Source of the DNA: RGIG5612 sp045546255
GTDB taxonomy: Bacteria > Bacillota > Clostridia > Lachnospirales > Lachnospiraceae
DNA length: 64,000 nucleotides
Assembly: GCA_045546255.1 (NCBI GenBank)
Contig: JAZQCK010000038.1
Span: 8,614-72,613, forward strand
Reading direction: 5' to 3'
Numbering within the stretch: position 1 is the stretch's first letter; the number at the start of each line of letters is the position of its first letter. The notes under the pieces are model-generated. The model was not told where the DNA came from. It made no database searches and was given only the letters and a program-made list of their open reading frames with translations. Shown here in pieces: positions 41,422 through 48,681 of the stretch. The position numbers and the translations under genes were made by a program.

Positions 41422-41661
41422 TTACTTTGCTGGGTGCGCCTTCAGCCAGTCAATAATGTCCAGGCTTTCGTACATCGGCTGTCCGTCGATAAATAGGCAC
41501 GGCACCTGATTCATCCCACCAACCCGGACCAGTGTCTCAAGGTTTTCCCTCTCTTTGTGAATGTCGCGATATTCAATGTCCTTGCGGCCGCTCTGCTCAA
41601 TATACTTCATCACGCGCCTGCAATAAGGACAGCTATCAAATTTAAACAGTTCCAGTTTCAT
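41422..41661 (-). CDS. Glutaredoxin-like protein
   Basis: 79 residues, thioredoxin fold. The active-site C-P-Y-C is at residues 11-14, cis-Pro in Q-V-P-C-L near 53, then E-S-L-D-I-I. It is a small thiol-disulfide oxidoreductase, using glutathione or another low-molecular-weight thiol. It follows the GNAT gene by 12 bases on the same strand. Confidence 0.83.
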   Translation of the reverse strand: MKLELFKFDSCPYCRRVMKYIEQSGRKDIEYRDIHKERENLETLVRVGGMNQVPCLFIDGQPMYESLDIIDWLKAHPAK

Positions 41662-41673
41662 AATTCACACCCC

Positions 41674-42255
41674 CTATATTTCATCTTCCTCATTTGCTCT
41701 ACACAAGTCAAAGGTATACACATCCGCAAGTGTGGGACGGTCGAATCCCCAGTCTTCCGTTTTGGTAAGCAGATATTCAAAACCATACTTCAGAACACAT
41801 CGAGATGAGGCCTCATTCTCCGGAATCACATGTCCTGTAACCAGTTCCACCTCGGTATGATTCCGGATATAATCCATCAAAGCGGCAAGACAGCTCGATG
41901 CGAGTCCTTGCCCCCAGTATTTTGACAAAAACCGATGGCCGATAGAGATGACCTTACCGAAAGGCTTATAGTCATAGAATTCTGCCAGCCCTACAAATTC
42001 AGCCGGATCTGTTTTTTTATAGATCCCCAATATACATTGCCTGTCCCGATCAAGATCCATATGCCGGATCGTTTCCAGTGCTTCTTCCGCCGTTCCCTGA
42101 AGCTCTGCCAAAAAGGTCGGTTCAAAGCGATAGACCTTTGGGTCACTGCGCATCGCCTTCAGACTGCTCAGATCCGGAGCTGTCAGATTGCGAATCACCA
42201 GTCTTTCATTTTCAATACAGATCGGATTATGCCGCCTGCTTTTCTTCTGCTTCAT
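41674..42255 (-). CDS. GNAT family N-acetyltransferase (RimJ/RimL-like)
   Basis: 193 residues. Start L-V-I-R-N-L-T-A-P-D, acetyl-CoA loop region S-K-Y-W-G-Q-G-L-A-S near 115 and N-E-A-S-S-R-C-V-L-K-Y-G-F near 150 fit RimJ/RimL-type acetyltransferases of protein or small amines. A REP-like hairpin (42265-42289) lies nine bases before the start codon. Confidence 0.83.
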   Translation of the reverse strand: MKQKKSRRHNPICIENERLVIRNLTAPDLSSLKAMRSDPKVYRFEPTFLAELQGTAEEALETIRHMDLDRDRQCILGIYKKTDPAEFVGLAEFYDYKPFGKVISIGHRFLSKYWGQGLASSCLAALMDYIRNHTEVELVTGHVIPENEASSRCVLKYGFEYLLTKTEDWGFDRPTLADVYTFDLCRANEEDEI

Positions 42256-42264
42256 AGAAATCCA

Positions 42265-42289
42265 GAGACAGAGAACCGTCCCCTGTCTC
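42265..42289. repeat. REP-like hairpin (site 2)
   Basis: GAGACAGAGAACCG...CTGTCTC, same sequence as the second hairpin of site 1, immediately before the GNAT start codon. Confidence 0.85.
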
Positions 42290-42329
42290 CTTGCCCTGTC
42301 TTCTTGAATCTTTTTAGTTCTCGAGGCAC

Positions 42330-43346
42330 TTAGTCTTTTCCAACTACGTGCTGATACATTCTTTTAATCTCACTGTCCATATGGGTAGGTTGGATCATGA
42401 CTCCAGGATGCTCATTTGCAAAGACCCTAAAGACCTGGTCCGCAAAGCCCTGTCCCATCCAATCAAGTCCCTCAAAATCTAAAACAATCGTTTTAAAACG
42501 TTCTAATCCATTACACAATCTTTTTGCCTGAGATCTGGAAATCGGAGCAGAGTCAAAAATCATTTTCAACTTGATCTCTGTCTTGTCAAACTCGCCATCC
42601 CTATTCTCATATTGTGCAAAAACTTCCTGTGGAGTTTTTTTTGTGAAATTGCCGAGTTTCATCATGACTGCCGTTCCGGTTTTAAATGGTAGGTCAAGAG
42701 TGCCTAAAAAATCCTGATTGTATTTGTTGTGGGTAAACAACCTACCATCTGAAATGATGCAGAATTCATCCATCATCCTGGAACTAAAGAAAATCCCTTC
42801 ACCTGAATGGTTCTTTGCATCAGTGGTAACTTTCCCTTTAAACAATTCGTCCACTGCATCGTCAATACTTGCAAGATGAAAATAATCTTTGATTTTCTTG
42901 AAGATTCCAACTCCATCATCAATCAGCCAAACCTTCGTCGTTATATAATTCTGTTCCACCACAACATCTACCTGTTCTGCGGCAGAATGATCCATAACAT
43001 TGTTGGTCATTTCACTAAATGTATAGTTCCAAATCTGCTCAACATTTTTCTCAAAATTCCGAACATGCTGATACAAGCATTTATCATATGCGATAGTATC
43101 CCGATCAAGATCACCATCTGACCTCGTCAAATGATAAGAGTTAGTCTTGGATACCAGTTGATAGTGTCCTCTTTTTGTTTTCTTAATAATATTCTCATCC
43201 AGCAACTCATTGATATATTTATAAAAGGTTGCCTCATTAATATTAAAATTATCGAGAACCACAGAAGAAAGACGAGCCTCCCCCTGATCAATTTTCTCGA
43301 GAATGTATCTGATAATGCTTTGTTTCTTTTCTGCGGTAAATTTCAT
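42330..43346 (-). CDS. HTH - GHKL ATPase - STAS-like (DUF4325) protein
   Basis: 338 residues in three parts: an N-terminal winged-HTH (about 1-65, I-N-E-A-T-F-Y-K-Y-I-N-E-L-L), a GHKL-type ATPase domain (about 85-240, E-M-T-N-N-V-M-D-H-S and D-D-G-V-G-I-F), and a C-terminal STAS-like DUF4325 domain (F-K-T-I-V-L-D-F-E-G-L-D-W-M-G-Q-G-F). It thus joins in one chain a DNA-binding part, a kinase-like part and its usual phospho-acceptor-like target. The gene is A/T-richer than its neighbours. Four direct repeats upstream look like its operator. Confidence 0.75.
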   Translation of the reverse strand: MKFTAEKKQSIIRYILEKIDQGEARLSSVVLDNFNINEATFYKYINELLDENIIKKTKRGHYQLVSKTNSYHLTRSDGDLDRDTIAYDKCLYQHVRNFEKNVEQIWNYTFSEMTNNVMDHSAAEQVDVVVEQNYITTKVWLIDDGVGIFKKIKDYFHLASIDDAVDELFKGKVTTDAKNHSGEGIFFSSRMMDEFCIISDGRLFTHNKYNQDFLGTLDLPFKTGTAVMMKLGNFTKKTPQEVFAQYENRDGEFDKTEIKLKMIFDSAPISRSQAKRLCNGLERFKTIVLDFEGLDWMGQGFADQVFRVFANEHPGVMIQPTHMDSEIKRMYQHVVGKD

Positions 43347-43373
43347 ATTTTATCACACCACACGATCCACTTT

Positions 43374-43447
43374 ACTTGTTTTAACATTATCACAACTTGT
43401 TTTAAGAATCAATATACTTGTCTTAAACTCCTTCTGTTTGTTTTATA
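43374..43447. promoter_or_regulatory. Iteron-like direct repeats upstream of the HTH-ATPase-STAS gene
   Basis: Minus-strand TTAAAACAAGT-like repeats begin at 43374, 43395, 43416 and (degenerate) 43436, 20-21 bases apart, that is two helical turns. They probably bind the HTH protein or a partner on one DNA face. Confidence 0.65.
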
Positions 43448-43460
43448 ACAAGTTTAGCAA

Positions 43461-43508
43461 GTGACAAAGGGACGGTTCTTTTGTCACCTTTTTGGAGACA
43501 GAGAACCG
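43461..43508. repeat. REP-like hairpin pair (site 3, second unit truncated)
   Basis: GTGACAAAGG...TTGTCAC intact (43461-43487), then GAGACAGAGAACCG (43495-43508) breaks off where the deformylase remnant begins. Confidence 0.85.
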
Positions 43509-43789
43509 CAAGGTGAGCCCGGCAGGGCGAGAAGGCAGCCCTCTTCCGTTTCATAAAGGCCGTCTTTTGCCAAGAGAACCGGATTGATCATAACAAGGTC
43601 CGCAAATCCCATGCTGACAATAATGATCTGCTTTTTAACGCCGATCATGTTCGCCGCCATGCCCACGCAGCGATCCCGATTCGCCTTCAGCGTATCCCTA
43701 AGATCCTGCGCAACAGATAAGTCCAGCTTCGTCGCCGGCTCCGACTTCTGCCCGAGAAATAAGATGTCTCTAACAATCGGCTTTACCAT
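43484..43789 (-). pseudogene. Peptide deformylase, C-terminally truncated at a REP-like element
   Basis: 101 codons. The frame keeps G-M-A-A-N-M-I-G-V and E-T-E-E-G-C-L-L (motif with the metal-ligand Cys) but lacks the following strand and the H-E-x-x-H zinc motif that deformylase needs. The sequence diverges straight after E-G-C-L-L and runs into the REP-like hairpin at 43461-43508. The gene is therefore probably inactive. It starts four bases after the ArsC-like gene ends. Confidence 0.8.
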
Positions 43790-43792
43790 CTC

Positions 43793-44134
43793 TCAGCTCC
43801 ATCCTTTCCAGACGTCCGGCTGGTAGCCGACAGTCGCCTGCTTGCCATTGCGGACGATCGGCAGTTTGATGACCTTCTGGTTCTCGAAAATCTTCTCCGC
43901 CTTCTGCTCCTCCGCAATATACTGGATCAGCGCGAGCAGGTCCTTGTCCTTGCATTTTTCGTCGATCAATTTTTCGGCTCCACCAACGGCCTGGCGCACC
44001 GATTGAAACTCGCCCTTGCTGAGCCCCTTCTCTTTCATATCGACAAAATGGAAGCTGATATTCCGTTCCTTGAAATACCGCTCCGCCTTCTTGCAGTCAA
44101 AATCTTTTTTTGTTCCAAAAATCTGTATGTTCAT
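43793..44134 (-). CDS. ArsC/Spx family protein
   Basis: 113 residues from the ATG at 44134 (AAGGATACGG upstream). The fold and G-T-K-K-D-F-D-C-K-K-A-E-R-Y-F match the arsenate reductase/Spx family, but the motif has a single Cys (Cys13) in place of C-x-x-C, and the late I-V-R-N-G-K is present. Members act as glutaredoxin-linked reductases or as RNA polymerase-binding regulators. Function cannot be decided. Confidence 0.8.
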   Translation of the reverse strand: MNIQIFGTKKDFDCKKAERYFKERNISFHFVDMKEKGLSKGEFQSVRQAVGGAEKLIDEKCKDKDLLALIQYIAEEQKAEKIFENQKVIKLPIVRNGKQATVGYQPDVWKGWS

Positions 44135-44273
44135 ATTCCGTATCCTTGTCTCTTTCTTACTACCGCAATTATAACATGCAAATATCATTTCGCATATTTC
44201 TATAAGCCTCGCACCGGAGGGACTGTGACCCTTCGATCAGATAGAGAAATCTTGAGAAAGGAGGGCTTAGCCA

Positions 44274-44354
44274 ATGAATGTAATTGACATAATAGCTGTG
44301 ATCAGCTTTGCGCTGACCTGCTTCATTGCCGGTTACAGCATCGGCAAAAGATAA
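44274..44354 (+). CDS. Small hydrophobic toxin-like peptide (26 aa)
   Basis: M-N-V-I-D-I-I-A-V-I-S-F-A-L-T start, ending Y-S-I-G-K-R. Nearly the same as the peptide at 6310-6390. A GAGAAAGGAGGG ribosome site precedes it. Since the left arm of this cassette is lost, intramolecular masking of the ribosome site may be weaker here. Confidence 0.65.
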   Translation: MNVIDIIAVISFALTCFIAGYSIGKR

Positions 44355-44377
44355 TCCATAAATACACAGAAACGACC

Positions 44378-44412
44378 GCCATTCCTGAATAAGATTGCGG
44401 TCGTTCTGTGCC
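44378..44412. terminator. Shared terminator of toxin 3 and its antisense RNA
   Basis: Imperfect AACGACCGCC...GCGGTCGTT hairpin after the peptide gene, matching those of the other cassettes in position. Confidence 0.5.
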
Positions 44413-44467
44413 AAAATATCAATTCGGCCTAACCGTCTATCGGTAGCACCATTTATCTTCTAAATGA

Positions 44468-44496
44468 ATAATAAGATGAGAGCGGCAGAAAGTCAA
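44468..44496 (-). promoter_or_regulatory. Antisense RNA promoter of toxin cassette 3
   Basis: Minus strand TTGACT, 17 bases, TATTAT, identical in form to the promoters of copies 1 and 2. Confidence 0.75.
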
Positions 44497-44724
44497 GCCA
44501 GCCACTATCCACAAAGCCGAAACACGTTATAACCTAAGTTCACAATTTTTCCTTTTTTGCTTTAAGGTTCGTCAAAGTTTCAAAAGATATTATACGCACA
44601 TAGAAAACAAGCGGGGCGCGGAGTCAATCCCCTCTCAACAAAAGCCTCACGCGCTCTGTGACCTACCAATATCGTGCGATACGCACTTACAATTTTATAG
44701 ATTTTTCATTTCTCTCCCTTTTCA

Positions 44725-44756
44725 AAGCAAAGGCCCCGCAGATGCGGGGCTTTTGT
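44725..44756. terminator. Hairpin at the left edge of the deletion derivative
   Basis: GCCCCGCA-GA-TGCGGGGC stem with T-run, matching in place the hairpin at 34354-34388; the CATTTCTCTCCCTTT before it is shared as well. Confidence 0.65.
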
Positions 44757-44905
44757 TGTATACTTCGATATTTTGGTAGTTTACACCACTCTTTTATGTA
44801 TACGTTTATCGTGGATGTTTTTGCAGCAGGAATCGCTGTTGGCAGATATATCGAAAAACACAGAAATGACCGCCACTCGATGCAGTAGGGCGGTCACTAT
44901 CCGCA
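44757..44905 (+). pseudogene. Toxin cassette deletion derivative
   Basis: The upstream block TTTTGGTAGTTTACAC...GTATACGTTTATCG is joined directly to the second half of the toxin gene (from V-D-V-F-A-A-G), removing about 220 bases including promoter, leader and start. The join lies in an ACGTTTGTCG word that occurs at both places in the 34 kb copy. A fortuitous ATG (44796) restores a 30-codon frame to 44888, but there is no ribosome site and no antisense promoter. Confidence 0.75.
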
Positions 44906-44921
44906 AAGCTGCAGAAGCACG

Positions 44922-45506
44922 TTATCCCCTAACCTCCACCTGGCACGATCTCATCGTTTCCAAAGCGGCTTCATTTTTTTCCGGAGTGACGCCGGCGCAG
45001 CAGGAAGCGTCAACTGAGATCTTTACTTCCGGCATCAGTGCTTTCAGGAGCAGGGCGTTGGAGACAACGCAGATATCAGTGCAGAGGCCAATGAGCTCCA
45101 GCTCAATTTGTTCCCCGACGGTTTCTTGCTTGTCCTCTGCAATCTCATTAAATCTTTCGGCGCGCACTTTCATATCCATCGCATACGCCCGCAAATCCTG
45201 CGCCAGATCCTCGCAGGCAAAGGTCGGCTTCTCATAGATCTCCGCCTCGCCAAGAAGCTCCATGATATCCTCGCGGATCTCCCAGCCATGAGTTCCGCGG
45301 ATGCAATGTTCTACCGGCAGGAACTTCCCTTCCTGAGTGCTCAGATAATCCGTCTCATGCGTATCCATCGTCGCAATCACATCTTCCGGCGGATAAGAAC
45401 GGATCTTATCTTTTACCGCCTCAACGATTGCAAGCGCCTCTGGAGTTCCGAGAGAACCGTCAATAAAATCATTCTGCATATCAACAACGATTAATAGTTT
45501 TTTCAT
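44922..45506 (-). CDS. Isochorismatase-like cysteine hydrolase (nicotinamidase-type)
   Basis: 194 residues. Catalytic Asp in V-V-D-M-Q-N-D-F near residue 9, metal region D-T-H near 48 and nucleophile Cys in L-C-T-D-I-C-V near 142 place it in the cysteine hydrolase family that includes nicotinamidase PncA. It would hydrolyse nicotinamide or a similar amide. Its start codon overlaps the stop of a small zinc-ribbon gene (ATGA). Confidence 0.83.
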   Translation of the reverse strand: MKKLLIVVDMQNDFIDGSLGTPEALAIVEAVKDKIRSYPPEDVIATMDTHETDYLSTQEGKFLPVEHCIRGTHGWEIREDIMELLGEAEIYEKPTFACEDLAQDLRAYAMDMKVRAERFNEIAEDKQETVGEQIELELIGLCTDICVVSNALLLKALMPEVKISVDASCCAGVTPEKNEAALETMRSCQVEVRG

Positions 45507-45673
45507 GCGTCACTGCCTCCGATTTTTTCTTTATGGTGTTTCAGTTGTATTCTTGCGCGAATCTTTCTAATCAGACTTCTATTTCGCAAGACAATTTGCA
45601 TCAAGGTAACCGGAAATCCACACTGGGGACAAGGAAATCCGTCAATTTGTGCGCCACATCTCGGACATGTCAT
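45503..45673 (-). CDS. Small zinc-ribbon protein (56 aa)
   Basis: Short gene with AGGAGG before the ATG at 45673. C-P-R-C-G at residues 3-7 and C-P-Q-C-G at 15-19 form a tight double-knuckle zinc ribbon, followed by a long basic helix (R-N-R-S-L-I-R-K-I-R-A-R). Stop overlaps the nicotinamidase-like start, so the two are co-translated. It may bind nucleic acid. No family name. Confidence 0.65.
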   Translation of the reverse strand: MTCPRCGAQIDGFPCPQCGFPVTLMQIVLRNRSLIRKIRARIQLKHHKEKIGGSDA

Positions 45674-45781
45674 AGGTAAAGCCTCCTGCTCTATTTCGGA
45701 ATAATCATCTGCATAGTGTTTTTTCTATGGTGTATTTTTATATTTTTCATTTCACACCATATTGTATCATATGGTTACTAT

Positions 45782-45868
45782 CTATAATCTCCAATTCTGT
45801 AGAAGTGATTTCAGAGACAGAGAACCGTCCCCTGTCTCTTTATTGTTGACTTTAATAATATTGTCCAT
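45782..45868 (-). pseudogene. 5' gene fragment running into a REP-like hairpin
   Basis: TGGAGGAATAG then ATG opens M-D-N-I-I-K-V-N-N-K, but from codon 11 the frame is REP sequence (E-T-G-D-G-S-L-S-L) and stops after 28 codons. A gene start with a good ribosome site was cut here. Confidence 0.5.
45814..45838. repeat. REP-like hairpin (site 4)
   Basis: GAGACAGAGAACCG...CTGTCTC, same as the second hairpin of site 1. Confidence 0.85.
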
Positions 45869-45880
45869 TCTATTCCTCCA

Positions 45881-46006
45881 TTACTGTTCCAGTGTGAACA
45901 GATATAACTCATCCCAGATGGCCGTCAGCTTTACGCCATCAATTGCTGCGCCTTTAAAGATCGCATCCGCATCCTGTTTGAAACTGGATTTTGCTTCTGT
46001 TATTAT
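45881..46006 (-). pseudogene. 3' end of an unrecognised gene
   Basis: Minus-strand frame of about 42 codons with coding character (F-K-G-A-A-I-D-G-V-K-L-T-A-I-W-D-E-L-Y-L-F) ending in a stop 12 bases before the fragment above. Its upstream side is closed by a stop at about 46009. No family is recognised. It seems to be the tail of a lost gene in the same operon as the next fragment. Confidence 0.4.
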
Positions 46007-46066
46007 AAGTCAGTGAAAGTTATCCCGCAGCTGAGTTGTTGCTGCACTTTATGGAGACCTGGTACG

Positions 46067-46963
46067 ATGAATACAAGACAGATTGAGTATTTTCTTGCGG
46101 TGGCTGAAGAATTGAGTTTTACGCGAGCGGCGGAAAAGCTGTTCGTTTCGCAGACCGCGGTTACGCAGCAGATCCAGGCACTGGAAGATCTGATCGGCGT
46201 AAAGCTGCTTACGCGCACAAAGAAGCGGGTGGAGCTGACGCCGGCCGGAGAGGTTTTTCAGATTGAAGGGCGCCGGATTCTGGAAAATATTGAGGACGCG
46301 TTCGCCCATGCGCGGACGGTGTCCGAGGGCATGACGGGCAGCATCGAGGTCGGCTTCAGTGTGTATGCCGGAAACATTCTCGGCAGCAGCCTTCAGGAAT
46401 TCCACGACCTTTACCCGAGCATCAATATTCATTTCAAAGCATATAGTCCCTCAGTTTTGCTAGATCGTTTGCGGGCCGGCGAGCTGGATCTGATTTTTGT
46501 GCCGGTTTTTGATCCGTCTGTCTTCGAAGGCTGTTATGTGCAGGAGGTCGCGAAAGTTTCTTTGATGGCCGTCCTTCCGGTCAAACATCCGCTCGCAAGT
46601 AAACACCACCTGACGATTCACGATATGCAGCAGGAGAAGCTGATCCTCGCATGCACGCCGGAGAGCAAGATTGGCGAGGACCGCATGATCATCAACAGCT
46701 TTCTGGAAAACGGCTACCACCCGAACGTCATTGATAAGATTGAGGATATCGAGACCGTGCTTTTGATGATCAACGTCAACATCGGCGTTTCGATTTTACC
46801 TTCGTATATTACGCTGCCGGCCAGCAATGACCGCCGCATCGTCGCGATTCCGTACGAGCCGGATATCCGGGTCAGCTACGCCGCGATCTGCATGAATGAA
46901 AATGAGAACTCCGCGCTGAAACGCATGCGCCAGTTTTTGGAAGAGCGGTTTCGCGGGGAATGA
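46067..46963 (+). CDS. LysR family transcriptional regulator
   Basis: 298 residues from the ATG at 46067 (GGAGACC upstream); an extension to 46013 is unsupported. Winged HTH at about 1-60 (S-F-T-R-A-A-E-K-L-F-V-S-Q-T-A-V-T-Q-Q), then the effector domain. Neighbours are remnants on one side and small ORFs on the other, so its target is unclear; the catabolic trio starts 0.8 kb downstream. Confidence 0.88.
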   Translation: MNTRQIEYFLAVAEELSFTRAAEKLFVSQTAVTQQIQALEDLIGVKLLTRTKKRVELTPAGEVFQIEGRRILENIEDAFAHARTVSEGMTGSIEVGFSVYAGNILGSSLQEFHDLYPSINIHFKAYSPSVLLDRLRAGELDLIFVPVFDPSVFEGCYVQEVAKVSLMAVLPVKHPLASKHHLTIHDMQQEKLILACTPESKIGEDRMIINSFLENGYHPNVIDKIEDIETVLLMINVNIGVSILPSYITLPASNDRRIVAIPYEPDIRVSYAAICMNENENSALKRMRQFLEERFRGE

Positions 46964-46965
46964 AT

Positions 46966-47003
46966 AAAAAAATCGGAGCTTTTTGCAAAGCTCCGATCTT
47001 TTT
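46966..47003. terminator. Bidirectional terminator
   Basis: ATCGGAGCTTT/AAAGCTCCGAT stem with A and T runs; ends the LysR gene and the convergent small-peptide transcript. Confidence 0.8.
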
Positions 47004-47051
47004 GCAAATATAATCTTCTTAAGTTGTTTTTCTTTAGATATTTTCTAAAAT

Positions 47052-47111
47052 TTATCTGTAAATGCTTGTCGGGTTCCATACGTTTGTTAAAACATCGATC
47101 AGTTTTCTCAT
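47052..47111 (-). CDS. 19-residue peptide gene
   Basis: ATG at 47111 follows TAGGAGGAAACGGCC, one of the best ribosome sites in the window. Product M-R-K-L-I-D-V-L-T-N-V-W-N-P-T-S-I-Y-R. A possible promoter (TTGGAC, 18 bases, TATTAT) lies about 85 bases upstream, and the terminator at 46966-47003 follows, so a self-contained short transcript is likely. Secreted signal, leader peptide and small regulator are all possible. Confidence 0.5.
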   Translation of the reverse strand: MRKLIDVLTNVWNPTSIYR

Positions 47112-47266
47112 GGCCGTTTCCTCCTATTTCAGAATTGGTTTGGTTTATTATGCATTTCGTTTCTCTTAACTTGTGCTTATAATAAACCGTCAATTCCGAA
47201 CCGTCCAATAGAAAAAAGTGGGTTATAAATAAGAAAGAGTGATTACTGAGTGCTTATCTCAAATCT

Positions 47267-47350
47267 TCAAAACACTTCCCATAGTGTTCCACGTAAGTCC
47301 GGATCACGGCTAAAACTAATTCCAAATGTTCCGATATTTTTAATATCCAT
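47267..47350 (-). CDS. 27-residue peptide ORF
   Basis: ATG at 47350 after GAAGGAGCGAATT. Product starts M-D-I-K-N-I-G-T-F-G-I-S-F and ends W-E-V-F. It could be a true small gene or the start of a lost one. The stretch from 47380 to 47750 is A/T-rich and shows no gene; an imperfect GGTGTGT...ACACAC dyad at about 47569-47591 may belong to the promoter of the following operon. Confidence 0.35.
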   Translation of the reverse strand: MDIKNIGTFGISFSRDPDLRGTLWEVF

Positions 47351-47763
47351 AATTCGCTCCTTCTTTCTCTAAAATGTTATACGCCTCCGGACACCTTACC
47401 GACCTACCATCCAATGAGGTAACATCTGCAGCGCGCTCAATTTTCCGTATGAATCCAAATCGATCTTTGGGAGAAAGGCAGTTATTATTTCGTACATCTA
47501 TTTACTTTCACAGTCAAATCCTTTGTTATCATATGTCAGCTATAAGACTCCCCGTTCTTTTTTTCAGATGGTGTGTTCATTTTCTGACACACAGAGTCAT
47601 TTTATAACACGCGAGGAATTACATTATACAACAGGAGCATTGCGCGGATGCGTTTTTGTTTGAATTATTACTATGAAATTGAAAAACTTAAACATTTTTT
47701 TTCTTTTCACGCGGATAGATAATAAGTATAGAACAGTATGGGTACTGTAGCAAGGAGGTGACC

Positions 47764-48672
47764 ATGAACAGAGAAATACGAAGCAAAGAATTATTAAAAG
47801 GCGCGTTAGACCTTCACATTCACTGCGATCCGTCTTTTATGAAACGGACGGTTGACATCTGGGAAGCCGCTGAAGAATGCGCAAATGCAGGTATGCGCGC
47901 TATCGCAGTAAAAGATCATAATGTAAACCTCGGAGTCGGCGCTTATATTGTGAATAAACATATGCCCCGTCCGAAAGGATCTGATTTCGAAGTGTTCGGC
48001 TCGATCTGTCTGAACAATGATGTCGGTTTTAATCCACGCGCTGTGGATTCCGCACTGAAGCTGGGCTCTAAAATGGTTTTCCTTCCGACGACAGCAGCGG
48101 CGTCGCATCTTCAACAACTTGAAAAAGCCGGTACAAAGGGTGCGCATTTTATTCCTGCAAAGTATACGCCGAAACGCCAGGAGCCCTTAGTAGTAACAAA
48201 CGAAGACGGTCAGTTAAAAGAAGAGATCAAGGAAATCCTTCGTGTAATAAAGGAAAATGATGCTCTACTGGCTACTGGACATGTCAGCTACGAGGAATGT
48301 CTTGCAGTCGTCCGCTACGCAAAGGAAATCAACCTTACTCGTGTTTCACTCACTCATCTTCCTCAATTTACAACCTATGATTTTGATAAGCTTGACGAAA
48401 TCGTAAATACTTGCGGAATCGTGGAAGCAAACCTTTCCATCATGGCTCCTATGACGCCGGAATTTGTGAGGATGAATGCGAAACAGTTTGCAGACCATAT
48501 CCGCTACTTTGGTGTCGACCGATGTTCGCTGGTAAGTGACGCAGGAAGTATATCTTTCCCTCGCCCAGCCGAGTGCCTGCGTCAAGGGATTGAACTTTTA
48601 ATCAACCACGGCTTTACAGATGACGAGATCATTACAATGACGCAGATCAACCCTGCAAAACTGATTCTTTAA
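47764..48672 (+). CDS. DUF6282-type metal-dependent hydrolase (amidohydrolase/PHP-like)
   Basis: 302 residues from the ATG at 47764, preceded by AAGGAGGTGA, a perfect ribosome site. H-I-H-C-D near residue 19 gives the metal-binding H-x-H, and later His residues (V-K-D-H-N, A-T-G-H-V-S) and Asp in S-D-A-G complete a TIM-barrel hydrolase site. The family (thought to be DUF6282) is undefined biochemically. First gene of a plus-strand trio with spacings of 9 and 67 bases. Confidence 0.7.
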   Translation: MNREIRSKELLKGALDLHIHCDPSFMKRTVDIWEAAEECANAGMRAIAVKDHNVNLGVGAYIVNKHMPRPKGSDFEVFGSICLNNDVGFNPRAVDSALKLGSKMVFLPTTAAASHLQQLEKAGTKGAHFIPAKYTPKRQEPLVVTNEDGQLKEEIKEILRVIKENDALLATGHVSYEECLAVVRYAKEINLTRVSLTHLPQFTTYDFDKLDEIVNTCGIVEANLSIMAPMTPEFVRMNAKQFADHIRYFGVDRCSLVSDAGSISFPRPAECLRQGIELLINHGFTDDEIITMTQINPAKLIL

Positions 48673-48681
48673 CGGAGGTGC

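Larger units (their letters stand above)
44211..44450. repeat. Type I toxin-antitoxin cassette, copy 3 (left arm missing)
   Basis: Begins at GCACCGGAGGGACTGTGACCC without the left GGTGCTACC arm and ends ACCGTCTATCGGTAGCACC. The antisense promoter and peptide gene are intact. Confidence 0.75.

Noticed and set aside
44658..44888. 76-codon ORF spanning the terminator hairpin into the toxin remnant.
   Set aside because: The first half crosses the hairpin and shared upstream block and has no ribosome site; only the last 30 codons derive from a toxin gene.
47380..47757. Possible protein-coding content in the gap before the catabolic trio.
   Set aside because: Short frames here lack ribosome sites and family similarity; it is probably promoter and leader DNA.
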